Positions 43,626-52,512 of a DNA stretch of 64,000 bases are shown here, in pieces; the stretch's first letter is position 1, and the number at the start of each line of letters is the position of its first letter. Source of the stretch: Deinococcus arboris (GTDB taxonomy: Bacteria > Deinococcota > Deinococci > Deinococcales > Deinococcaceae); contig NZ_WQLB01000006.1 in assembly GCF_009755355.1 (NCBI RefSeq), positions 1 through 64,000 of the forward strand, in the 5' to 3' direction. A program made the translations under genes and the position numbers. Below the pieces are notes generated by a model. The model did no database searches. It was not told the origin of the DNA and was given only the letters and a program-made list of their open reading frames with translations.

Positions 43626-43952
43626 ACGGCCTGGCGATGATTCGGCAGTAGACCGCTACAGTCTCAAGCGCGGACCTCAGAGCGGTTAAGGACTGATCCC
43701 TGGCAACCGCTCTGAGGTAAACAAAGGGAATGGCCCAAAGAGGCGGAGGCGTCCAGGTTCGCCGTTCTCCTTAGGATCGCGCTGGCAGCCGGTTTGTAAG
43801 GCTAGCGCAGTGAGGATATGACGCTGGAGGACAGACCAGCGCCCTTGCAAGCTCTTGTGACAAGGGCCGGCGGCGTGCCACAGGCAAAGTCGCGCGTCGC
43901 TGGACTCAAGAGCGCCGCCGGGGACGGCTCTGCCAGAGCCACAAACACATGC
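43626..43952. other. Intergenic region rich in hairpins
   Basis: CCTCAGAGCGGTT (43675-43687) and AACCGCTCTGAGG (43705-43717) form a perfect 13-base-pair stem with a 17-base loop. CCGGCGGCG (43867-43875) pairs with CGCCGCCGG (43913-43921). GGCTCT pairs with AGAGCC (43926-43940). None has a T-run. No protein gene is visible. It could hold a structured RNA or terminator remnants. Confidence 0.45.
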
Positions 43953-43981
43953 AAAAGCAGGGACGCCGCTGGCGTCCCTGC
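43953..43981 (-). terminator. Terminator after the HAD-like gene
   Basis: GCAGGGACGCC (43957-43967) and GGCGTCCCTGC (43971-43981) form a perfect 11-base-pair stem with a three-base loop. On the minus strand it is followed by TTTT, 33 bases past the stop. Confidence 0.75.
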
Positions 43982-44014
43982 TCTGTGTTCCCGCATCTTT
44001 GGCGTTGCCCTTCG

Positions 44015-44707
44015 CTAGTCTCTCTCCTCTTCAGGCTCTGGAGCATTGAGCCAGGAGCTGCTTCCTGGCACCAACGCCATATCACACAGGGCCAGGAACG
44101 CCCGGTCGTCAGGCTGAGCGCTGACGCCCAGGGTCCAGGTGCCTGCGGGCAGCTCCCCCAGCAGGTAATTCACGGCCCGCTCCGGCCGGATGGCACCTGG
44201 CAGCAGGGTCAGGCCCAGCGGGTCGCGCGTCAGGCGCAGGTCCTGTCGAAAGGGAGCGTCCTCAAGCCACTCGGTCAGGCCAGCCTGGGCCTGATCCAGC
44301 GCCAGCGCCAGGCCGTAAGGGTCGCGCAGCCGCACCAGCAGCGGGCGGCCCTGCCGTTCGGTGACCGTCACCTCTAGCCCCAGCTGGCCCAGGGCGTTCA
44401 GGTGACCGGCCGCCTGGGCCGCCAGCGACAGCGCCGCCTCGGTGTCGGCCTGGGCTTCCAGGGTCAGCCTCCGCCACGCCGCGTCTTCCTGACCGTCGGG
44501 GGTGAGGATAAGGGCGCCGTACTCCAGCACCTGCCAGGACGTGAAGGCGGCCGGGACAGCCAGCAGCTCTTCCTCGTTCAGACCGGTCACGGGAATCAGG
44601 TCGGCCTGGCCCAGCAGCGTGCCCAGGCCGCTTGCTAGGTGACTCAGGTCAGCGGTCTGGGCCGGGTCGTACAGGGTGCCCAGGGGATTGAGAAAAACAG
44701 CAGTCAT
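44015..44707 (-). CDS. HAD-like protein lacking the catalytic aspartates
   Basis: A 230-residue protein patterned on small HAD phosphatases of the Cof or sucrose-phosphatase type. Motif I should read DxDGTL, but here it is FLNPLGTLYD, so both aspartates are replaced (Asn and Leu). The expected motif IV region is recognisable late (LGVSAQPDDRAFLALCDMALVPG) and keeps an acidic pair. The middle (about 85-165) looks like a cap domain. Most likely it binds a phosphorylated ligand without cleaving it, or has drifted into another role. It lies 34 bases after pmbA on the same strand, so it is probably the third gene of that operon, and ends in a strong terminator. Confidence 0.6.
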   Translation of the reverse strand: MTAVFLNPLGTLYDPAQTADLSHLASGLGTLLGQADLIPVTGLNEEELLAVPAAFTSWQVLEYGALILTPDGQEDAAWRRLTLEAQADTEAALSLAAQAAGHLNALGQLGLEVTVTERQGRPLLVRLRDPYGLALALDQAQAGLTEWLEDAPFRQDLRLTRDPLGLTLLPGAIRPERAVNYLLGELPAGTWTLGVSAQPDDRAFLALCDMALVPGSSSWLNAPEPEEERD

Positions 44708-44741
44708 ACGCCCATGCTAGAGCCTGCCGTTTCCGGCACCG

Positions 44742-46109
44742 TTACCCGCCCGCCACCGCCAGGGCAGGCACCCGCGCGGCCGGGGCGCCCGTGGCCTCCA
44801 GGGTCCAGTCCAGAGTGCTGCCCAGGGCCTCTATCTGACTGAGCAGGTCCAAGATGTTGCCGGCCACCGTGAACACGTCCAGGGGATGAGCCCGCTCGCC
44901 GTCTTCCAGCCAGAACCCCTCGGCCTGCAAACTGAAGTCCCCGGTGTAGGGGTCGGCACCAGCGTGGCCGCCCTTAACCTGCGTGAGCAGCAGCCCGGTC
45001 ACCCCAGCCGTCACCGCCTCATCGGGGGTGGTGCCCGGCTGAATGGCCAGGTTGCTGGCCCCCACCCCTACCACGCCCTGATAGCCCAGACGCGCGGCGT
45101 GGCCGGTGCTGTCCAGCCCCGCGCGGGCGGCCGTCTGGGCGTTGTGCATGAAGGCCTTGAGGCGGCCGCCTTCCAGCAGTGTCAGGGGCGCGCTGGGACA
45201 GCCTTCGGCGTCAAAAGCGCGTGACCGCAGCCCCAGGGGCAGCGTGGCGTCGTCCACCAGGGTCACCAGGTCACTGGCGACCACCTCGCCCAGCCGGCCG
45301 GCCAGTGGGCTCTTGCCTTCCTCGACCATGCGCCCGCTGAACATGGAGGCGAACAGGCGCAGCAAGTCGGCCAGACATTCGCCGGTAATCACCGCCGGAA
45401 AGGTGCCGGTCGGCGCGGGGCGCGCCCCCAGCAGCGCCAGGCTCTTCTGAGCAGCGGTCAGGGCGGTCTGGGTGGGGTCCAGGCCCGCAAAGTCGCGGGT
45501 GAACTGCCAGTCGCCGCTCATGCGGTTTTCGCTTCCCTCACGCGCCAGCGGATAGGCGTAGGTCAGCGCGTGCAGGGCGCGGCCTTCACGGCGCAGGCCC
45601 TCGGTGTTGCCCACCAGGGTCTCGGTCTGGCTGTCCTCGTAGCCGGTATAGGGCACACTGGCCACGCGGGGGTCGTGCCTGCGGGCCGCCTCTTCCAGTT
45701 GCAGGGCCACCGCCACTTTTTGCGCGGCGGTAACGCCGCTGAGGCCTTCGCCCCAGGTGTCCACGCTGGGCGGCGTGCCCCAGGCGCGCAGGGCTGCGCC
45801 CGCTTCGGGGGCCACCAGTTCGGCGTTCTGCACCGCCGAGCGCAGCGCCCGTTCCAGCGCAGGCCGCGACAGGTTCTCGGTGAACGAATAGCCCCAGGCG
45901 CCGCCCACCAGCGCCCGCAAGCCCACCCCCTGCTGCGTCGAGACCTTAAATTCACTGACCTCGCCGGTGTGCGCCTCAATGCTGGTCGCGGCTGTGCGGC
46001 GCGCGTACACCTCCAGGGCCACCCCCTGCGCCTGCGCGGCCGATAGCAAGTAGGTGCGCGCGGCGTCCAGACTCAGCTGCTCTGCTCCGTTCAGATCGGC
46101 GCCGGTCAT
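44742..46109 (-). CDS. pmbA: TldE/PmbA family metalloprotease subunit
   Basis: A 455-residue partner subunit of the TldD/TldE protease. Family segments include YARRTAATSIEAHTGEVSEFKVS, GLRALVGGAWGYSFTEN, TGYEDSQTETLVGNTEG and the C-terminal TGDFSLQAEGFWLEDGE. TldE contributes to the substrate channel but lacks the zinc motif. Its ATG overlaps the tldD stop (ATGA). The pair cleaves unfolded peptides and, in known systems, matures microcin B17 and degrades CcdA. Confidence 0.9.
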   Translation of the reverse strand: MTGADLNGAEQLSLDAARTYLLSAAQAQGVALEVYARRTAATSIEAHTGEVSEFKVSTQQGVGLRALVGGAWGYSFTENLSRPALERALRSAVQNAELVAPEAGAALRAWGTPPSVDTWGEGLSGVTAAQKVAVALQLEEAARRHDPRVASVPYTGYEDSQTETLVGNTEGLRREGRALHALTYAYPLAREGSENRMSGDWQFTRDFAGLDPTQTALTAAQKSLALLGARPAPTGTFPAVITGECLADLLRLFASMFSGRMVEEGKSPLAGRLGEVVASDLVTLVDDATLPLGLRSRAFDAEGCPSAPLTLLEGGRLKAFMHNAQTAARAGLDSTGHAARLGYQGVVGVGASNLAIQPGTTPDEAVTAGVTGLLLTQVKGGHAGADPYTGDFSLQAEGFWLEDGERAHPLDVFTVAGNILDLLSQIEALGSTLDWTLEATGAPAARVPALAVAGG

Positions 46110-47524
46110 GCGCGGCCTCCCACGGTGATTTCGCTGAGCAGAATGTGGGGTTGCCCCACATCGGTGGGAATGCTGCCCGACACGCTGCCGCACATTCCCT
46201 GCCCCAGCGCGAGGTCGCCCGCCACCCCCACGATGTTCTGCAAATCCTGCGCGCCGTTGCCCACCAGTGACGCTCCCTTGACCGGTTCGGCCAGTTCTCC
46301 GCCGCGAATCATGTACGCCTCGTGGACCGCAAAGTTGTATTCGCCGGTGCCGGGCGTCACGCTGCCGCCGCCCATGCGCCGGGCGTACATCCCCAGGTCC
46401 ACCTGCCCGATCAGGCCCTCAGGGGTCTGGTCGCCCCGGTCAATAAACGTCGAGCGCATGCGGCTGGCGGGCGCGAAGGTGTAATTCTGACGGCGGCCAC
46501 TGCCGGTGCGGCGGTGCCCGGTCTGCAACTCGCCCACCCGGTCAGCCAGGAAGGATTTCAGAATGCCGCCCTCAATCAGGACCGTGCGTTCGGCGGGCAT
46601 GCCCTCGTCGTCCACGTTGACCATGCCCCAGGCGCCCGGAATGGTGCCGTCGTCAATGGCCGTTACGCAGGGGTGGGCAATGGCCTGCCCCAGCCGGTCA
46701 CCGAACACGCTGGCGTCCCTGGCCACGGCGGTCGTTTCCAGAATGTGCCCGCAGGCCTCGTGAAAGATGACCCCCCCGAACTCATTGCCGATGACCACAG
46801 GAATCTTGCCGGCCGGGGCGTGGCGGGCGCGCAGCATGGCCCCGGCGATGCGGGCGGCCTCGGCGCCGATGCTCTCTGGGGTTACGTCCTCGAAATACTC
46901 CAGGCCGCGCCCCGCGCCAGGGCCATAGAACCCGCTCTCGCGCAGGAGGCCGTCCTGGGCAATCGCAGACACCGACAGGCGGGTCCACACGCGCTCGTCT
47001 TCGGCCCACAGGCCTTCGGAGTTGGCCACCAGCACGCGCTGCACCCGGTCCAGGTAATTCACGTCCACCGTTTTGACGTCGGCTGCGCCCGCAGCGGCCC
47101 CGTGGGCGCGGCGCATCAGAGCCAGCTTGGCCTGGCTGCTGGCCTGAAGCGGGTGGTCGCGCACCACATACAGCGGGCGCGCGGACGCCCTGCGGAAGTC
47201 CAGCCCGCCGCTGCCGCCGGCGCTGACCTCGCCCTGCCCGGCCTGCGCGCTGGCCAGATCGGCGGCTAATTGCCGCAGGCCGCCCGGCGTGACGTCATTG
47301 GTGTAGGCGTAGACCACGCGGGTGCCGTACAGCAGGCGCAGGCCCGCGCCGTACAGGTTGCCGCCGCCCGCGTCGCGCACCTCGCCCTGGTGCAGCCGCA
47401 ACTGGGTGCTGAGGGTGTCCTCGACAAACAGCTCGGCAAAGTCGGCGCCGCCCGCCCGCGCCCGCGTGAGCACATCCGCGCAGAGGGTGGGGTCCAGCAG
47501 TGAGGTCGTCTGAAAGGTGGTCAT
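46106..47524 (-). CDS. tldD: TldD family metalloprotease subunit
   Basis: A 472-residue catalytic subunit of the TldD/TldE peptidase. The zinc motif is HEACGH in GGVIFHEACGHILETTAVA, with a further ligand expected in the C-terminal half. The start at 47524 follows AAGGAG by ten bases. The frame extends further upstream but without signals. It is the first gene of tldD-pmbA-HAD-like. Confidence 0.92.
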   Translation of the reverse strand: MTTFQTTSLLDPTLCADVLTRARAGGADFAELFVEDTLSTQLRLHQGEVRDAGGGNLYGAGLRLLYGTRVVYAYTNDVTPGGLRQLAADLASAQAGQGEVSAGGSGGLDFRRASARPLYVVRDHPLQASSQAKLALMRRAHGAAAGAADVKTVDVNYLDRVQRVLVANSEGLWAEDERVWTRLSVSAIAQDGLLRESGFYGPGAGRGLEYFEDVTPESIGAEAARIAGAMLRARHAPAGKIPVVIGNEFGGVIFHEACGHILETTAVARDASVFGDRLGQAIAHPCVTAIDDGTIPGAWGMVNVDDEGMPAERTVLIEGGILKSFLADRVGELQTGHRRTGSGRRQNYTFAPASRMRSTFIDRGDQTPEGLIGQVDLGMYARRMGGGSVTPGTGEYNFAVHEAYMIRGGELAEPVKGASLVGNGAQDLQNIVGVAGDLALGQGMCGSVSGSIPTDVGQPHILLSEITVGGRA

Positions 47525-48048
47525 CTGTGGGGACTCCTTGTAACCAGAGGCCAGAAGGCCAGAGTTGAATTGAAGAACCCAGACAGCATGCCGCACCGAG
47601 CGCTGCTTTGCCTCCGCAACCTGGCGTAACCGCAGCAGGACGGGGCTGGCCATATCGGAACAGCCACTCTCGTACGCTGCGGTCTATGGGATGGAGGCTG
47701 GCGGTTACCCCTTTCATCTGGAAGAGCACTGCTGAGCCAACGCCGTCCCTCTCAGCCCACTGGCACGCTCGCCTGTCGTGCGGCGCTGCTTTCCAGGCTT
47801 TAGACGGCACAACCAAATTGCCCGTACACCTCGTCAGCCTCCGTGCAACCCGCTTTTGAACCCACCACACACTCGATTGCCCATCTTGGCGCGCGGCAGG
47901 CCAGTGCTATTCTGGCCTGGAAGTTCCCTCTCTGTCCGCGCTGTTCAAGCGGGTTGTCGGGTCTCCCCCTGTGGTGACTGTCAGACGCCCACATGATCCA
48001 ATGTTGAGGCACGGTTCAGCGCCGCGCCGACCCCAGGAGGACCGTGTG
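47525..48048. other. Intergenic region with promoter of the MASE1/HD-GYP gene
   Basis: No gene recognised on either strand; a long minus-strand frame through 47295-47870 continues from tldD sequence in another frame and is a shadow. TTGGCG (47886-47891) and TATTCT (47908-47913, extended by TGC) form a possible promoter. CAGGCCAG (47897-47904) and CTGGCCTG (47912-47919) make a perfect inverted repeat over the -10, a possible repressor site. Confidence 0.45.
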
Positions 48049-49635
48049 ATGCCCAGACTGCTTGCCCGTCAAAGCTGGCTGACCCGTTACCAACCGGGCG
48101 AACTGGCACTGGGGGCGGCCTACGTGGCCGCGTATCTGCTGCTGGACCGGGCTTCTAAACCCTTTGAAGCCTACGACGGTATCTCGCTGTGGTATCTGCC
48201 CTACGGCCTGTTGCTGGCGGTCTGGCTGCTGTACGGGCTAAAAAGTGTGCCTTTCGTGTGGCTGGGCATCGTGCTGGTGGACGCCCTGAGTGGGTATCCC
48301 GTCAACCTGCTTATCAACCTGCTGAGCGTGGTGGGCTTTGCACTGACCATTGGCCCCCTGGCCCGCCTGCTGGGCCTGGACCCCCGGTTGCCGCGCCTGG
48401 CCGACGTGCTGAACCTGGCGGTGCTGGCGCTGGGGGTGGCCTTCGTTTACGGTCTGGTCACGGTCTACGCGCTGGTGCTGGCCGGCATTCTCGCCCCAGA
48501 GGCGGTGCGCGCCATCCTGCCCGTCTGGTGGGTGGGCGACCTGGTTGGGGCGCTGGTCCTGACCCCTTTTGTGCTCGTGTGGCTGGCCCCGCTGAAGCGC
48601 CAGGACTTGAGCTTGCGGGAATTGCCTGCCCGCCTAGCCGGCCCCCTCAGGGTGCGCGGAGCAGAGCTGCTGGCGCAGGCCCTGAGTCTGCCGCTGACGG
48701 TGTGGCTGGTGTTTGCTGTAGCGCCGCTGCACGACTGGCACCTGTTTTACCTGTGTTTTCTGCCGGTGGTGTGGATCGCGCTGCGCTGCGGGCTGCCCGG
48801 CGCCACGCTGGCCGTGGTGGTCAACAGCGCCCTGATTGCCGGGGCGGTCTGGCTGACCGGCGACCGCGTCGAGAGCCTGGTGCAGCTTCAGGTGCTGGTG
48901 GCCGCGCTGTCGCTGACCGGGCTCATCCTGGGGCAGCAGCAGAGCGCCCAGCAGCAGATGCGGGCCCAGCGCGAAACGCTCTTTCAGGCGCTGAACGCTG
49001 CCCACGTCGAAATTATCGGCCGCCTGACTGCCGCTTTAGACTGGCGCGACGGGCACACCGGCGACCATACCTTCCGCATGGCCAGCCTGTGCGGGGCCAT
49101 TGCCCGCCAGCTGGGCACCGACGCGGCCACCTGCGAGCGCATCGGCCTGGCGGCGCTGCTGCACGACCTGGGCAAGATAGGTATTCCGGACGCCATCCTG
49201 CACAAGGCGGGCCCCCTGAGCCCCGACGAATGGGCCGTGATGCGCCGCCATCCTCTGATTGGCGGCGAACTCCTGCGCGAAAGTCCGGCCCCGGTCGTGC
49301 AACTGGCCGAGCAGGTCGCCCTGACCCACCATGAACGCTGGGACGGCACCGGTTATCCCCAGGGCCTGCGCGCAGAGGAGATTCCCCTGGCCGGCCGCAT
49401 TGCCGCCGTGGCCGACGTCTATGACGCCCTGACGAGTGACCGCCCCTACCGCCTGGCCTGGTCGCAGGATCGGGCGCTCAGTGAACTTCAGCGTGGGTCG
49501 GGCACCCAGTTCGACCCGGCGGTGGTGCGCGCGCTGCTGGCGGTGCTTCAGCAGCCTCTGCCCGTGCCTGTCGCCCTCAGAAGTGACCTGGAACCACTGC
49601 TGGCCTTTGCGCCGCGCGGCACGCCAGCTGATTGA
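48049..49635 (+). CDS. MASE1-HD-GYP membrane protein, probable cyclic-di-GMP phosphodiesterase
   Basis: A 528-residue inner-membrane protein. About eight hydrophobic helices (residues 15-300) match a MASE1-type sensor, with WYLPYGLLLAVWLLYG and LPVWWVGDLVGALVLTPF typical. A short coil leads to an HD-GYP domain with HTGDHTFRMA, LLHDLGKIGIPD and HHERWDGTGYPQGL intact. It should degrade cyclic di-GMP in response to an unknown membrane signal. The ATG at 48049 follows CCAGGAGG by nine bases. Confidence 0.9.
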   Translation: MPRLLARQSWLTRYQPGELALGAAYVAAYLLLDRASKPFEAYDGISLWYLPYGLLLAVWLLYGLKSVPFVWLGIVLVDALSGYPVNLLINLLSVVGFALTIGPLARLLGLDPRLPRLADVLNLAVLALGVAFVYGLVTVYALVLAGILAPEAVRAILPVWWVGDLVGALVLTPFVLVWLAPLKRQDLSLRELPARLAGPLRVRGAELLAQALSLPLTVWLVFAVAPLHDWHLFYLCFLPVVWIALRCGLPGATLAVVVNSALIAGAVWLTGDRVESLVQLQVLVAALSLTGLILGQQQSAQQQMRAQRETLFQALNAAHVEIIGRLTAALDWRDGHTGDHTFRMASLCGAIARQLGTDAATCERIGLAALLHDLGKIGIPDAILHKAGPLSPDEWAVMRRHPLIGGELLRESPAPVVQLAEQVALTHHERWDGTGYPQGLRAEEIPLAGRIAAVADVYDALTSDRPYRLAWSQDRALSELQRGSGTQFDPAVVRALLAVLQQPLPVPVALRSDLEPLLAFAPRGTPAD

Positions 49636-49910
49636 CACTGCTCCTTGGAAGCGCAGTGCCGCAGTCAGAGAGCGATTGTTCGCCTCGTGGAAGAGCGTCG
49701 CTACCAGCAGTCGTCATACCGTGGAGAGCCTCTCTCCCCAGCGCACGCTCAATGGTGTTGGGTTTACTCAGAGCGGATACATGCGCTGCTGACACTATTT
49801 GAACCGTCTGGAGCAATGTCAGGTACAGCGCATCTCTGACCGCCGCGCAACCGGGAGAGCCAGAAGGCTTCTGCAGATCCGTTCCAACGTGTAAGCCGGA
49901 CAGACGCAAC
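49636..49910. other. Intergenic region between convergent genes; no gene seen
   Basis: GGAGAG and CTCTCC form a small hairpin at 49723-49737 without a T-run. Short frames here are unconvincing. Confidence 0.35.
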
Positions 49911-49942
49911 AAGCCGCCAAGTCATGAGACTACTGGCGGTTT
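49911..49942 (-). terminator. Probable terminator of the PAAR gene
   Basis: AAGCCGCCA (49911-49919) pairs with TGGCGGTTT (49934-49942), including one G-U pair in RNA. It lies 20 bases past the PAAR stop and continues into a T/G-rich stretch on the minus strand. Confidence 0.5.
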
Positions 49943-49962
49943 GAACTCGGGCCATCTGGGTT

Positions 49963-50250
49963 CTACCCGCCAATATTGACGGTAGGCGCACCCATGACGA
50001 TGGTGCCGCCGTGCACGGTCATATCGCCCTGGCGGGCCGCTGGCATCTTGTTGATAAAGACCGTGGCGCTGCCGCGCGCAATGGTGTCCGGCGGGCCAAC
50101 ACAGACACACATGTCGCCCACGCGCGCAGCCGGCATCCGGCCAATCATGACCGTGGGGCTGCCCTTGCTGATGGGCCCACCCACATGCGGCGTGTTTCCT
50201 GTGACCATAGGGCAGGTGTGGTTGTCACCAATGCGCGCGGCTGGAGGCAT
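49963..50250 (-). CDS. Orphan PAAR-domain protein
   Basis: A 95-residue protein that is almost entirely a PAAR domain: [15 protein letters not shown], then repeated [21 protein letters not shown] and [23 protein letters not shown], with His and Cys residues positioned as zinc ligands. PAAR proteins cap the spike of type VI secretion systems and related contractile injection systems. None of the other parts of such systems is in the window. The ATG at 50250 follows a TACACT -10 by six bases (leaderless). It diverges from a TetR regulator gene. Confidence 0.88.
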   Translation of the reverse strand: MPPAARIGDNHTCPMVTGNTPHVGGPISKGSPTVMIGRMPAARVGDMCVCVGPPDTIARGSATVFINKMPAARQGDMTVHGGTIVMGAPTVNIGG

Positions 50251-50306
50251 GGGCCCAGTGTACCCAAACGCTTTGTGCATTTCCCAACAGACCGGCACCC
50301 GGTTTC

Positions 50307-50320
50307 TGAGTCATAACTCA
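50307..50320 (+). promoter_or_regulatory. Palindrome before the tetR-type gene
   Basis: TGAGTCATAACTCA has perfect five-base arms and ends three bases before the regulator's ATG. It could be an autoregulatory site or overlap the -10 of a leaderless promoter. Confidence 0.4.
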
Positions 50321-50323
50321 GGA

Positions 50324-50917
50324 ATGGCGCGGCCCCGACAGATTAGCGACGAACAGATTGTGGCAGCGGCCCAGGAAGTTTTTCTGGAACAGGGATTTTC
50401 GGCCACCACGGCGGCCATTGCCCGGCGGGCCGGGGTGTCTGAAGGCACCCTGTTCAACCGCTTTACCAGCAAAGAGGACCTGTTTGCAGCGGCCATCGGC
50501 CTAACGAACTACGGCCAGTGGCGGGCGGCCCTGCTGGAAGCGGCTGGTCAGGGCGAGGTCCGGCGCAATCTGGAGCGCGCGGCTCTGAGCATGCTGCACG
50601 AGGCCGAGCAGCTGGTGCCCCGGCTGATGGTGGTGTTCTCGCGCGGGCATGATCCCAGTCACAACCCCATGCTCGACCGGCTGGATGACCCCATGCGGGC
50701 AGACGCGGGCGTGCTGGCCGCCTACCTGCAGGCCGAGGTGCGCCTGGGCCGTCTGCGGCCTCTGGACGCCGACATCGCGGCCCTGACGATGGTGGGCGCC
50801 CTGACGCATTACATCCACCAGGAACAGGTGATGCCCCCGGCCGGGCGTGCCCCTATTGAGGCTGGACGCCTGGTGCGCGGCCTGCTGGACGTGCTGTGGC
50901 CAGGATTGGCGCCGTGA
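50324..50917 (+). CDS. TetR/AcrR-family transcriptional regulator
   Basis: A 197-residue repressor. The N-terminal helix-turn-helix is [48 protein letters not shown]. The remainder is the ligand-binding helical domain. It lies directly upstream of, and in the same direction as, the four-gene RND efflux operon, so it probably represses that operon and releases it when an exported compound binds. The operator candidate is between them. Confidence 0.92.
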   Translation: MARPRQISDEQIVAAAQEVFLEQGFSATTAAIARRAGVSEGTLFNRFTSKEDLFAAAIGLTNYGQWRAALLEAAGQGEVRRNLERAALSMLHEAEQLVPRLMVVFSRGHDPSHNPMLDRLDDPMRADAGVLAAYLQAEVRLGRLRPLDADIAALTMVGALTHYIHQEQVMPPAGRAPIEAGRLVRGLLDVLWPGLAP

Positions 50918-50925
50918 CCCGCACG

Positions 50926-50954
50926 CTGAAAGTAAGTGAGCCTTCACTTATAAA
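50926..50954 (+). promoter_or_regulatory. Efflux operon promoter with TetR-type operator in its spacer
   Basis: CTGAAA (50926-50931) and TATAAA (50949-50954) are 17 bases apart. TAAGTGA and TCACTTA (50933-50950) are perfect seven-base arms around GCCT, an 18-base palindrome filling the spacer. Bound repressor would block RNA polymerase. Confidence 0.65.
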
Positions 50955-51057
50955 TGGCCAGAGCTGGGGGCCAGGTCCACCGGAAGAGGGACGACCCAGC
51001 CACCCTGCCTGATTCACCTTTTTCCTAGCCGCTTGTGCGGCTCCTTTCGAGGTCACC

Positions 51058-52512
51058 ATGTTTCGTTCAAGACCGCTTCTTCTGTCCCTGCTGCTGGGTA
51101 CAGCCCTGAGCTTGGAACCCGCGCGGGCCCAGGGCAGCGCGCCGCCCAGCCCGGCATCCAGCCCGCCTCCCCCAGCCACCGCCCCCCAGAGCGGCCCGCT
51201 GTCCCTGAATGACCTGCTGCTGGCGCTGCGCGCCGCGCCGGGCTGGCGCGCGGCCGACCTGACTTACCGCGCCGCGCAGCTGACCCTGCAAAGCGCGCGC
51301 ACCCGTGCGGGCCTGAGCGTCAGCGCCGGGGCCGACGGCGCCCTGAACCGCGTGCCCTGGGACGGCGGCGAGTGGAAAGGCAGCGGCACGCTGACCGTGA
51401 CCGCCAGCCTGGCCGTGCTGCCCTGGTCACCCGCTTTTGAAGGGGTGCGCAGCGCCGAGCGCGCCCTGGCCGCCGCCGCCCTGACCCTGCGCGCCGAACG
51501 CGCGAGCCTGACCGCACAGCTGTTTCAGGCGTATGCCGGGGTGCGGCAGGCCCAGAGCGCCCTGACGGCGGCCCAGGCCCAGACCACCCTGGCGGCGCGG
51601 GTGCTGACGATCACGCAGGCCCAGCAGACGCAGGGCCTCCAGACCGGCGCCGGGGTGCTGGAGCGGCAAGCCGCACTGGAGGGGGCACAGGCCGCCGAGG
51701 CGCAGGCTGCGCGCGCCGTAACCCAGGCGCAGCAGGCCATCACGCGGCTGCTGGGCACCGCCGTCACGCTGGCCCCCACCTCTTCCCTGCCCGACCTGAC
51801 CCCTGCGGGCGACCTGCCAGCGCTGCTGACCCGCGCCCTGGCACAGCGGCCGGAGGTCAATCGCGCCCGCGCCGCTGTGAGCGACGCCCAGGCTGGCCGC
51901 GCCGCTGCGGCCCTGGACGTCCGGCTGCCCGACCTGAGTGCCGGGGTGCGCGCCGGGCAGCTGGCCGACGCCCAGGGCAATCCTGGCCGTACGGTCAGCG
52001 CCACCCTGAACGTGAAAGCGGGTGTGCTGGGCGCGCAGGTCAGCGTGCCGCTGCGCGACACCAGTGCAGCGGTGACGGGCGTGGCCCTGTCCCTCAGTGC
52101 CTCTTTGCCCCTGCTGGGCCGCCCGCAGGACACCGCACTGGCACAGGCCGAACTGGGGCTGGCACAGGCGGCGCTGGCCCTGGAGACCGCGCAGCAGGGC
52201 GCCGAACTGGAAGTCCGCACCCGCTTTGCGGCCCTCGAAGATGAACGCAGCGGCCTTCCCGCTGCCCAGACTCGGCAGGCCGCCGCCGCCCTGGCTGTCC
52301 AGAATGCCCGCGCCCGTCTGGACGCGGGCCTGGGCACAGCGCTGGACGTGGCCCAGGCCGAACTGAACCTGCTACAAGCCGACCAGGCGCTGACGGCTGC
52401 GCGCGACCGCGTCACCCTGGCCGGGCTGGCCCTGGCCCAGGCCACCGCCGACCTTGACCCGCTGCTGCTGACCCTTGCCCCCACCCCCCTGCTCACCGGA
52501 GGCCGCCCATGA
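51058..52512 (+). CDS. TolC-family outer-membrane efflux protein (full length)
   Basis: A 484-residue exported protein with a signal peptide ending in ARAQG. It has two long Ala/Gln-rich helical repeats of the TolC type (about 115-235 and 360-475) and strand-rich segments between them. It should form the outer-membrane exit duct for the pump encoded downstream. The last bases overlap the next gene (ATGA). Confidence 0.87.
   Translation: MFRSRPLLLSLLLGTALSLEPARAQGSAPPSPASSPPPPATAPQSGPLSLNDLLLALRAAPGWRAADLTYRAAQLTLQSARTRAGLSVSAGADGALNRVPWDGGEWKGSGTLTVTASLAVLPWSPAFEGVRSAERALAAAALTLRAERASLTAQLFQAYAGVRQAQSALTAAQAQTTLAARVLTITQAQQTQGLQTGAGVLERQAALEGAQAAEAQAARAVTQAQQAITRLLGTAVTLAPTSSLPDLTPAGDLPALLTRALAQRPEVNRARAAVSDAQAGRAAAALDVRLPDLSAGVRAGQLADAQGNPGRTVSATLNVKAGVLGAQVSVPLRDTSAAVTGVALSLSASLPLLGRPQDTALAQAELGLAQAALALETAQQGAELEVRTRFAALEDERSGLPAAQTRQAAAALAVQNARARLDAGLGTALDVAQAELNLLQADQALTAARDRVTLAGLALAQATADLDPLLLTLAPTPLLTGGRP

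Noticed and set aside
49963..50250. Type VI secretion locus
   Set aside because: Only a PAAR protein is present; no VgrG, Hcp, sheath, baseplate or ClpV gene is nearby.
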